DNA of 48,806 bases. It comes from Gemmatimonadota bacterium (lineage in GTDB: Bacteria > Gemmatimonadota > Gemmatimonadetes > Longimicrobiales > Gaopeijiaceae). The notes beneath the pieces are model-generated. The model was not told the origin of the DNA and did not search any database. It worked only from the letters and a program-made list of their open reading frames with translations. The stretch spans positions 1 through 48,806 of the forward strand of contig SLBA01000011.1 of assembly GCA_007126575.1 (NCBI GenBank). The letters are read 5' to 3'. The translations under genes were made by a program, and so were the position numbers. Positions 1-7,154 of the stretch are shown one piece after another (position 1 is the stretch's first letter; every line of letters starts with the position of its first letter).

Positions 1-1538
1 CGGGTGGCGGCCACCGGCCCCCCGATCAGGAAGAGGAGCTGATTGGCCCCCACGGCGCGCAGCAGGGTGCTCTTTCCGGACATGTTCGATCCCGTCACCA
101 GGAGGAGCCCTCCGGGTGCGGGAAGCTCCACGTCGTTGGGCACCGCCTTGTCGGGGGGGAGCAGGGGATGCCGGAGGGCCTCGGCGCGGATCCCGTCGGT
201 GCCGGGCTCGGCCGGGACGGCGAAGCTCCAGGACGGATGTTCGAAGCGGAGCACCGCGAGCGCCGTGAGCAGCTCGAGCTCGCCCAGGGTGTGGACCCAT
301 CCGTCGATCTGGTCTCCCCAGCGCTCCCGCCACCGCTCGAGCCGGTCCAGGTGGTGCAGGTCCCAGGCGAAGAGCGCCACCAGGGGAAAGTGGGTCAGCC
401 CCGAGCGACGGACGGCGGCCCAGTCGGTGATCCGGCGCAGGCGCCGGAGGGCATCGGCCGCCTCGGGCGTTCCGGAGCCCAGACGGTCGCGCAGCTCGGC
501 CAGCTCGGCGGCCTCTCCGGGAGTGCGGGCGGCGATCTCGAGGAGGTCGGCCCAGGAGCGCAGTGCATCGTCGCCCCCCTCGGCGGCGTCGAAGCGGCTC
601 GCGGCCTCGCCTCCGGTGCGACGATGCAGCGCCAGGGCGGCGACGACCCCGAAGAGCCAGATCGGGGCCGCGAACCATCCGGCGAGCCAGGCCACGATGA
701 GGCCTGGGTTCGCGACGGCGAGCACCCGGGCCAGGGGAAGGGCCCAGCGTCGATCCCGGGTCCAGCCCTCGCCGCGTGCCCAGTGCAGGAAGGGGACGAG
801 GGTGCCGGGGTCTTCGGGCCGTTCCTGGAGTCGGGCCGCGAGCTGCACCGACTGGAGGAACCCGGGGTGGCCCGCCAACTCCGCGACTGCCTCCTGCCGT
901 CGGTCCCGCCGCTGCGCCCACTCGGGGTCGGGCTCGCTTCCGGCCGCGGAGCCATCGGGCCCCCGCGGATCACGGTCGAGCTGCCGGATCCAGTCCGCCG
1001 GGTCGTTCGAGCGCGGTCGGCGCGGGTAGAGAAGCGCCTGCCGCAGGGCCGCCCGTCCGGGGGCGCTTCTCACCGTACCGAGCAGGTGGCCCAGCGACCC
1101 GGGCCCGAGGGTGTCGAGGTCCCCGGCCCAGGGGTGACCTTCCGGGGCCTTCCCGAGCTCGGGGCGGGGGAGGGCGTCGAAGTCGCGAACGAGCCGCGCC
1201 AGCCCCTCCTCGTGGATCCGGATCCGCTCCGCGTTGCGGCGCAGGCGGGCCCGGATCCTCCGATGGCGCCGCATGAGGAAGACGAAGGTGGCGGCGGCGA
1301 GTCCACCGAGCCCGATCAGCGCCGGCCACCAGCTCCGCGGCGAGGTCTCGAGGAGGAGAAGGGGGATCGCTCCCGCCAGGAATGCCCAGACCCGCCAGGT
1401 CGAGTATCGATTCAGTTCGGCATCGAGCGCCTCGCCACGGGCCCGCGCCTCGTCGAGCCGGGCGCGGTACCATTCGGCCGGGGCGGTATCGACGGGCCCC
1501 GGGGGGGAGTCGGCTTCGACCATTTCGATCGGATTCAC
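1..1538 (-). CDS. MutS-family ATPase with N-terminal membrane anchor (3' end beyond window)
   Basis: The reading frame is open to the window edge; about 512 codons are visible and the C-terminus is missing. Near residue 482 it has the MutS-type Walker A motif GSNMSGKST, in the context of VELPAPGGLLLVTG. Residues ~45-90 are two hydrophobic segments separated by a short loop, followed by a basic stretch, and a second hydrophobic pair lies mid-protein. This is the layout of the membrane-associated MutS-like proteins of about 600 aa, which lack the mismatch-recognition domain of true MutS, so classical mismatch repair is not assumed. The GTG start at 1538 overlaps the upstream flavoprotein stop as GTGA, with GGAGGA just upstream; an ATG at 1523 is the alternative. 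Family call is firm, cellular role unknown. Confidence 0.85.
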   Translation of the reverse strand, partial: MNPIEMVEADSPPGPVDTAPAEWYRARLDEARARGEALDAELNRYSTWRVWAFLAGAIPLLLLETSPRSWWPALIGLGGLAAATFVFLMRRHRRIRARLRRNAERIRIHEEGLARLVRDFDALPRPELGKAPEGHPWAGDLDTLGPGSLGHLLGTVRSAPGRAALRQALLYPRRPRSNDPADWIRQLDRDPRGPDGSAAGSEPDPEWAQRRDRRQEAVAELAGHPGFLQSVQLAARLQERPEDPGTLVPFLHWARGEGWTRDRRWALPLARVLAVANPGLIVAWLAGWFAAPIWLFGVVAALALHRRTGGEAASRFDAAEGGDDALRSWADLLEIAARTPGEAAELAELRDRLGSGTPEAADALRRLRRITDWAAVRRSGLTHFPLVALFAWDLHHLDRLERWRERWGDQIDGWVHTLGELELLTALAVLRFEHPSWSFAVPAEPGTDGIRAEALRHPLLPPDKAVPNDVELPAPGGLLLVTGSNMSGKSTLLRAVGANQLLFLIGGPVAAT

Positions 1539-2524
1539 GATTCGTCCTCCCCCCGGGCGGCGGCCGCGAAGCGGCGCACGATCTCGCCCGCCGGCTCGAG
1601 GGCATCGATTCCCTCGACCGACTTGCCGGCCTGCCAGTACTGGTCCCGTCCGGACTCGTCGAGCGACGCCTTGCCGAGCTTGCGCATGGAGCGAAGCGCG
1701 TAGAGGGTGCGCATCCAGTGCTTCGTGGGCCGCCACCGGAGGAGCCTGCGGGCGAGGGGACCGGCCCGGGTTCCCATGGCCTGCACGTAGGGCGTGTTCA
1801 GGACCGCCACCGGAACCCCCGTGATCCGCTCCGACCAGACGATGTCCTCGGCGTCGGCCTTGACGATCGCCTCCTTGTAGCCGTCGGCGGCCCTGCACTC
1901 GGGGGTCGCGATGAAGCGCGTGCCCATCTGCACCCCGTCGTAGCCCATCTCGAGCGCCTCGACGAAGTCGGGGGCATCGCCGATCCCGCCGGCGCACACG
2001 ACCGGCACGCCGAGGTCGGCGATCTCCTCGAGGAGCTCCCGGGCCGAGCGTGGGCCGGGATGCCCTCCGGCGCGGCGGTTGACCCCGATCAGCCCGTCGA
2101 CTCCCGATTCCAGCCCCTTCTCGGCCCAGCGCCGCTCGGTCACGTCATGGTAGACCTTGCCACCCACCGCATGCACCCGCTCGACGACCCAGTCGGGCTT
2201 GCCGAGCGAGGTCACGAAGAAGCGCACGCCCTCTTCGAGCGCCACGTCGATCCATTCCTCCATCCGGGCCCGGTATCGGCTCGAGTTGCCCTCGATCAGG
2301 GCGTTCATCCCGATCGGCTTGTCGGTGAGCGACCGGATGAAGCGGATCCCTTCGCGGAATTCGTGCCCGTGGATGTAGGTGAGGGAGATCGGCTGGAGGA
2401 CCCCGAGCCCACCCGCTTCGGAGACGGCGGCGACCAGCTCCGGATTCGAGCACGGGTACATGGCGCCGCAGATGAGGGGGATCTCGATCCCGGCGTCGCG
2501 GGTCAACGCGGTCTGGAGGGGCAT
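1535..2524 (-). CDS. Nitronate monooxygenase / 2-nitropropane dioxygenase-family flavoprotein
   Basis: 329 aa with the FMN-binding TIM-barrel signature of the NMO/FabK family: an N-terminal P-L-I-C-G-A-M loop, GGLGVLQP, and the phosphate-binding CAGGIGDAPDF...GVQMGTRF block near residues 180-210. The family oxidises alkyl nitronates such as propionate-3-nitronate with FMN and O2, or acts as the FabK enoyl-ACP reductase; the sequence alone does not settle which. No signal peptide or membrane segment is present, so it is cytosolic. The ATG at 2524 gives the normal family length. The stop overlaps the start of the MutS-like gene, so the two are translationally coupled on the minus strand. Confidence 0.85.
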   Translation of the reverse strand: MPLQTALTRDAGIEIPLICGAMYPCSNPELVAAVSEAGGLGVLQPISLTYIHGHEFREGIRFIRSLTDKPIGMNALIEGNSSRYRARMEEWIDVALEEGVRFFVTSLGKPDWVVERVHAVGGKVYHDVTERRWAEKGLESGVDGLIGVNRRAGGHPGPRSARELLEEIADLGVPVVCAGGIGDAPDFVEALEMGYDGVQMGTRFIATPECRAADGYKEAIVKADAEDIVWSERITGVPVAVLNTPYVQAMGTRAGPLARRLLRWRPTKHWMRTLYALRSMRKLGKASLDESGRDQYWQAGKSVEGIDALEPAGEIVRRFAAAARGEDES

Positions 2525-2678
2525 GAGGGGGGTCGGGGAAGGGGCGGATGCAGCCGGAACGATTGCGGACGTGCGGAAGATCCATCACCCTGGGAGCTGG
2601 AGCAACCCCGAGGGCCGGCCCGCCGGGTCCGTCCTCGCGGCGTCCGCCCACCTCACTTCCGCCGACGGGACTCATCGA

Positions 2679-3821
2679 ATGCTGCTCTACCTCGCCCTCG
2701 GCACGATCCTCCTGATCGCCGGCGCCGAGGGTCTCGTGCGCGGGGCCGCGGCGCTCGCCGCCCGGATGCGGGTGCCCCCTCTCCTGATCGGACTGACGGT
2801 CGTGGCGCTCGGCACCTCTTCTCCCGAGGTCGTGGTCACCGTGCGAGCCGCGCTGGCCGGGTACCCGGGGCTGGCCGTGGGCAACGTGGTGGGCTCGAAC
2901 CTGTTCAACATCCTGTTCATCCTGGGGCTCGCCGCACTCATCGGGTCCCTTCGCGTCACCGCTCCCGTGATCCGTAGAGATGTCCCCCTGCTCATCGCGG
3001 CCTCGCTCCTGACCCTGGGGTTCGCCCTGAACGGGTCGATCGGCCGCGGGGAGGGCCTGGTCCTGCTGACGCTGGCCGTCGTGTACACCCTGCACCTGGC
3101 GGGAGCCGGGATCCGGGCCTCGCAGACGGCGCGCGACGACAGCCGTGCCCTCGACCGCAAGGAAGGGCGCGACCCTCTCCGGAGCTCGGTTCCGCCCGGG
3201 TCTCCCGGTGTCCTCGTCTCGATCCTCCTGGTCGCGGCAGGCACCGGCGCGCTGATCTGGGGCGCGAGCTGGGTGGTGACCGGAGCGACCGAGCTGGCTG
3301 CCGTATTCGGCGTGCCCGAGCCGATCGTTGGTCTGACGGTTCTGGCGGTCGGGACCTCGCTCCCCGAAATCGCGACGTCGGTGACCGCGGCGCTCCGCGG
3401 GCGTGGGGATCTGGCGGTCGGGAATATCGTGGGCTCCAACCTGTACAATCTCTTTCTCGTGCTGGGCGTCGGGGCGGTGCTTTCTCCCGTGGCTCTCGAA
3501 ATTGCAGAGAGCCTGATCCGCTTCGATGTTCCCCTGATGCTGGGGGCCGCGATCGCTCTGCTGCCCTTCGCGGCCACGGGGCATCGGATCGATCGATGGG
3601 AGGGTGGTGTCTTCCTCTTCTACTGGCTCGCGTACATGGCGCTCCTCGTACTCGAGGTCCTCGGTCACCCGGTCCGGGACTCGATGTGGGTTCTCTTCGC
3701 GGCCTTTCTCGTTCCGATCACTCTGGTGACCTTGGGTGTCGTGGGAATGAGAGTGATCCGGGGAGAAGAGGATCCGGCAGCGGACGAACATGGAGAGGAG
3801 ATGAATGGCGAGGTCGGGTGA
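2679..3821 (+). CDS. Calcium/sodium antiporter, CaCA superfamily (YrbG-like)
   Basis: 380 aa, almost entirely hydrophobic, with the two inverted alpha-repeats that define the family: LGTSSPEVVVT near residue 45 and VGTSLPEIATS in the second half, each followed by a VGSNLFN/VGSNLYN motif. The acidic residues in these repeats bind the cation. About ten membrane segments are expected. The protein would exchange Ca2+ for Na+ (or K+/H+) across the inner membrane. The start at 2679 gives the typical N-terminus MLLYLALGTILLIAGAEGLV; the open frame extends 300 nt further upstream but that part is non-homologous. The 3' end overlaps asd by 17 bp. Confidence 0.92.
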   Translation: MLLYLALGTILLIAGAEGLVRGAAALAARMRVPPLLIGLTVVALGTSSPEVVVTVRAALAGYPGLAVGNVVGSNLFNILFILGLAALIGSLRVTAPVIRRDVPLLIAASLLTLGFALNGSIGRGEGLVLLTLAVVYTLHLAGAGIRASQTARDDSRALDRKEGRDPLRSSVPPGSPGVLVSILLVAAGTGALIWGASWVVTGATELAAVFGVPEPIVGLTVLAVGTSLPEIATSVTAALRGRGDLAVGNIVGSNLYNLFLVLGVGAVLSPVALEIAESLIRFDVPLMLGAAIALLPFAATGHRIDRWEGGVFLFYWLAYMALLVLEVLGHPVRDSMWVLFAAFLVPITLVTLGVVGMRVIRGEEDPAADEHGEEMNGEVG

Positions 3822-4902
3822 ATCGAGAGTTCCGGTCGCGGTCCTGGGGGCCACGGGAACCGTGGGCCAGCGCTTTGTGCGCCTTCTGCAGGATCACCCC
3901 TGGTTCCACCTGGCGGTGGTCGCCGCCTCGGAGCGCTCCGCGGGGCAGCGCTACGGCGACGCCGTCGACTGGCAGCAGGGAGTGCCGCTCCCCGAATCCG
4001 TGGCCGAGATGCGGATCCAGCGGTGCGAGCCGATGACCGGCATTCCCCTGGCGCTCTCGGCGCTCGACGCTTCGGCGGCGGGACCGATCGAGACCGCCTT
4101 CGCGAGAGCGGGGATCCTCGTGGTGTCGAACGCCCGTTCGCACCGGATGGATCGCGACGTTCCGCTCCTGGTTCCCGAGGTGAATCCCGGGCATCTCCGG
4201 TTGCTGGAAGAGCAGGAGGTACCCGACGGGGCTGGGATCATCACGAACCCGAACTGCTCCACGATCGGGGTCGCGATGGTCCTTGGGCCCCTTCACCGGG
4301 CCTTCGGGGTCGAGCGGGTGCATGTGGTCACCCTTCAGGCGCTCTCCGGCGCCGGTATGCCCGGGGTGCCGGCGATGGCGATCCAGGACAACGTCCTCCC
4401 CTTCATCGAGGGAGAAGAGGAGAAGCTCGAGTCCGAGCCGCGAAAGATCCTCGGTCGACTCGGACGCGCGGGAGGGGGCATCGAAGAGGCCGAGCTGGCG
4501 ATCTCGGCACAGTGTACCCGGGTGCCGGTCTCGGACGGGCACATGGCGATGGTCTCGATCCAGCTGGGCGAGCGGGTCGGGGTCGAGGAGGTCCGTGCGG
4601 TCCTCTCGGACTTCCGGGGGCTACCGCAGGAGCTCGGGCTCCCGACGGCACCGCGCCGTCCGATCCACCTGTTCGACGAGCCCACCGCTCCCCAGCCGCG
4701 CCTGCACCGGGATCGCGAGCAGGGGATGGCGGTGACCGTCGGCCGGATTCGCCCCTGTCCGCTCACCGACGTCCGCATGGCGATCCTCTCGCACAACACG
4801 GTGCGCGGCGCGGCGGGGGGCGCGCTGCTGTGCGCCGAGCTGGCGATCGCCGAGGAGCGCATCCCCGGGATCACGCCTCCGGTGCCGACCGACGATCGAT
4901 GA
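3805..4902 (+). CDS. asd: Aspartate-semialdehyde dehydrogenase
   Basis: 365 aa. Reduces aspartyl phosphate to aspartate semialdehyde, the branch point to lysine/diaminopimelate, threonine and methionine. The N-terminal Rossmann motif LGATGTVGQR binds NADPH. The catalytic cysteine is C151 in ITNPNCST and the general-base histidine is H246 in VSDGHMAMV. The N-terminal and active-site motifs resemble the archaeal/fungal type of the enzyme more than the E. coli type. Start ATG 3805 lies 4 nt after GGAGAGGAG; an ATG at 3801 is out of frame. It overlaps the antiporter by 17 bp, so the two are probably co-transcribed. A hairpin follows the stop. Confidence 0.95.
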   Translation: MARSGESRVPVAVLGATGTVGQRFVRLLQDHPWFHLAVVAASERSAGQRYGDAVDWQQGVPLPESVAEMRIQRCEPMTGIPLALSALDASAAGPIETAFARAGILVVSNARSHRMDRDVPLLVPEVNPGHLRLLEEQEVPDGAGIITNPNCSTIGVAMVLGPLHRAFGVERVHVVTLQALSGAGMPGVPAMAIQDNVLPFIEGEEEKLESEPRKILGRLGRAGGGIEEAELAISAQCTRVPVSDGHMAMVSIQLGERVGVEEVRAVLSDFRGLPQELGLPTAPRRPIHLFDEPTAPQPRLHRDREQGMAVTVGRIRPCPLTDVRMAILSHNTVRGAAGGALLCAELAIAEERIPGITPPVPTDDR

Positions 4903-4932
4903 GGGGCCGGGGCTGAACCGCCGACCCCTCAT
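4899..4932. terminator. Hairpin between convergent asd and M28 genes
   Basis: ATGAGGGG (4899-4906) pairs perfectly with CCCCTCAT (4925-4932) across an 18-nt loop. It includes the asd stop codon and lies in the 42-bp gap between convergent genes. There is no T-run, so it may act as a bidirectional stem or an mRNA 3' end rather than a classical intrinsic terminator. Confidence 0.45.
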
Positions 4933-4944
4933 GGTGGTGGGGGC

Positions 4945-6261
4945 TCAGCGGGGCGGGCGCACGTAGGCCGAGACGAGCGACTCGTGTCCGCCGGGACCCA
5001 CCGCGGCGACCCCGAAGACGTAGTCGTCGATCGAGATGTCCTCGAGGATGAACTCGGTGACGTCACCCACGTAAAGCGAGTGCTCCCAGTCGGGGCTCCA
5101 CGCCTCGCGCCAGACGATCCGGTATCCGGCGGCCCCTTCGACCTGCCGCCACTGGACCTGGGCGTCGTAGCCTCCGCCGCGGCGGAGCATGTTGAAGGAG
5201 ACGCCGGGGGCCGGGGGAGCGAGCGCGAGCGAGGCCACGCCGGCCACGTTGACCCGGGCGTTGTCGGCCAGGTACGCGGGGTCGACCCCGTCGGGGGTGT
5301 CGAGCACGGTGTGCTGGCGCTCGAAGTTCTCGCGCGACTCGGTGAAGCGGACCCCCGCGAAACCGTTCTGGTTGAAGGGGGTGTGGTCCCCGCCCCGGCC
5401 AAAGCGGTCCTCGCGGGCGATCAGCCGGATCTCGTGGCCCGGCACGTAGAGCGAGCCGATCCGGCGGATGTAGCGGGCCAGCTGGCGCGAGATCGAGTCC
5501 TCGGGGCCGGGCGAGAAGATCCGGACCGTGCGGGAGTCGACGATCCCGGTACCCCCCGTCGAATTTCCGATCATGTCGTTGTTGAAGACGGCGGTGATCT
5601 CGACCTCTTCCTCGACCATCCGCTCCGCGTGCAGCCGGGCGCCCACGAGACCCTGCTCCTCGCCGGCAAAGCCGATGAATACCAGGGTGGCGTCAAACTC
5701 GAGCCCGCTCTGAGCGAAGATCCGGGCCAGTTCCATCGCGATCGCGGTACCACTGGCATCGTCGTTCGCCCCGGGCGCGTAGGTGTCCCACTGCCCGTCG
5801 GTGGGCGCCTGCGGCACCGCGTCCTCGTCGTAGTCCCCGTAGACGACCGAGTCGTAGTGGCCGCTCACGTAAATCCTGCGGTCGCTGCGGCCGGGAAGGA
5901 TCGCCATGACGTTGCGCAGGTCGGTGCGCACCTGGATCCGTCCGCCGGGCTCGACGTCGTAGGCGTCGAACGACACCTCGAGCCGGTCGGAGTACGAGGC
6001 CATCTCTTCGAGCATCCACTGCCGGGCCGCTCCGATCCCCCATTCGGGATGCTCGGTCGTCGACAGGGTGTGTCGGGTGCCGAACGAGGCGAGTCGCTCG
6101 ACGATCGCCTGCAGACGATCGGGGTCGACCGAACGCACCAGCTCCTGGATCTGGGGATCGAGCGAGGGGTCGGTGGACTGGGCCCGGGCGTCGGCCGCCG
6201 GGGCCAGGAGGAGGCTGCACACGAGCGCTCCGCTCGCGACGATGAAGGTGTGAAGCCGCAT
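4945..6261 (-). CDS. Secreted M28-family zinc aminopeptidase
   Basis: 438 aa. A signal peptide (MRLHTFIVASGALVCSLLL...ADARAQ) marks export. All five di-zinc ligands of family M28 are visible: SGHYDS (His), GANDDASG (Asp), FAGEEQG (Glu pair), NNDMIG (Asp) and GGDHTPF (His). After the peptidase domain the last ~90 residues look like a fibronectin-III-type domain (AAGYRIVWREAW...DDYVFGVAAVG). It probably removes N-terminal residues from peptides outside the cytoplasm. The ATG at 6261 is chosen over the one at 6267 because AAGGAG lies 7-8 nt before it; the open frame runs on upstream without homology. It may be co-transcribed with the GNAT gene 77 bp upstream. Confidence 0.92.
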   Translation of the reverse strand: MRLHTFIVASGALVCSLLLAPAADARAQSTDPSLDPQIQELVRSVDPDRLQAIVERLASFGTRHTLSTTEHPEWGIGAARQWMLEEMASYSDRLEVSFDAYDVEPGGRIQVRTDLRNVMAILPGRSDRRIYVSGHYDSVVYGDYDEDAVPQAPTDGQWDTYAPGANDDASGTAIAMELARIFAQSGLEFDATLVFIGFAGEEQGLVGARLHAERMVEEEVEITAVFNNDMIGNSTGGTGIVDSRTVRIFSPGPEDSISRQLARYIRRIGSLYVPGHEIRLIAREDRFGRGGDHTPFNQNGFAGVRFTESRENFERQHTVLDTPDGVDPAYLADNARVNVAGVASLALAPPAPGVSFNMLRRGGGYDAQVQWRQVEGAAGYRIVWREAWSPDWEHSLYVGDVTEFILEDISIDDYVFGVAAVGPGGHESLVSAYVRPPR

Positions 6262-6338
6262 GGGCATTCTCCTTGGGAGACTGGGAAACGAAGTCCGGGG
6301 CGCCGCCGTCGGGAGCGCCCGGGTTCTTCGAGATTCCG

Positions 6339-7001
6339 TCATGAGGATGAAGTCTGCGAAGGTACGGGGGTGGGGCGCCATTCCACAATGGCGGCCGCTC
6401 CCTTGCTCTCGCGGTCGGTTTCGAGGTAGTCGCGCGCCACCCCCAGCACCCGGAATCCCATCGCGAGCTGGAAGGAGAGGGTCGGATCGGTGCGCTCCCC
6501 CCGGACCACGGACTCGACATACGTCTCGGGGGTCACTTCGGAGGCCACCCGATGGTATCCGGGGATCCGGGCGCCCGCGCGGATCGCCTTCAGTCCCCAC
6601 ACGTCGACCAGCCGTTCGCGAGCCCGGTAGAGCCGCGATCCGATCCCGCGGCCCTGCGCGTCGGGGTGCACGGCGACCCCCGCGGCGTAGAGGAGGTCGC
6701 CGGCGGGGGTGTGAGTGTCGAGCCGTCCGTGCCCGGTGAGTTCATCCCAGCTGGCAACGAGCGGCCAGTCGTCGGAACGGAGGATGAGCGATACGGCCAT
6801 CCCCAGGACCCGACCGCCGCCGGGCTCGGTGGCGACCAGCTGTCCCTCGGGGAAGAGCTCCTGGTGGTGGAGGAGCTCGGGGGCCTTCCACCCTTCGAGG
6901 GTGCCCCAGATCTCGCGTGAGAGCTCGACGAGGTCCATGAGATCCCGGCTGCGGGCGGGCTGGACCTCGACCTCGGTGCGCGGGTCGGGGGGGCGACTCA
7001 C
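6339..7001 (-). CDS. GNAT-family N-acetyltransferase
   Basis: 220 aa. The acetyl-CoA binding motif A is clear: AAGVAVHPDAQGRGIGSRLY (the Q/R-x-x-G-x-G/A signature). A later segment reads AIRAGARIPGYH...YVESVVRG. This resembles the GNAT domains sometimes fused to carbon-nitrogen hydrolases, but here it stands alone. The acceptor substrate cannot be told. GTG start at 7001; no nearby ATG gives a better N-terminus. Divergent from the M14 peptidase gene across a 153-bp gap. Confidence 0.85.
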   Translation of the reverse strand: MSRPPDPRTEVEVQPARSRDLMDLVELSREIWGTLEGWKAPELLHHQELFPEGQLVATEPGGGRVLGMAVSLILRSDDWPLVASWDELTGHGRLDTHTPAGDLLYAAGVAVHPDAQGRGIGSRLYRARERLVDVWGLKAIRAGARIPGYHRVASEVTPETYVESVVRGERTDPTLSFQLAMGFRVLGVARDYLETDRESKGAAAIVEWRPTPVPSQTSSS

Positions 7002-7026
7002 GGGGTGCCGCCGGGAGCGGAGTTCG

Positions 7027-7056
7027 TTGACGGGATCGACCCCGATCCCCTATTCT
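7027..7056 (+). promoter_or_regulatory. Sigma-70-like promoter for the M14 peptidase gene
   Basis: TTGACG (7027-7032), 18-bp spacer, TATTCT (7051-7056). It lies in the divergent gap and would give a leader of about 90 nt before the ATG at 7155. Confidence 0.5.
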
Positions 7057-7154
7057 GCCGGTACACGATGACAGCCCAGCCATGCTCGTGGACCCGAGGG
7101 CGCCGAAGCTCGATCGCCCGGCCACGCACGACCTTCTCTGGAGGACCGTTCCGG

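Noticed and set aside
168-1703. Long plus-strand open frame opposite the MutS-like and flavoprotein genes
   Set aside because: It is Pro/Gly/Arg-rich without any recognisable motif, and the minus strand carries two clear protein families over the same bases. High GC content gives long antisense frames.
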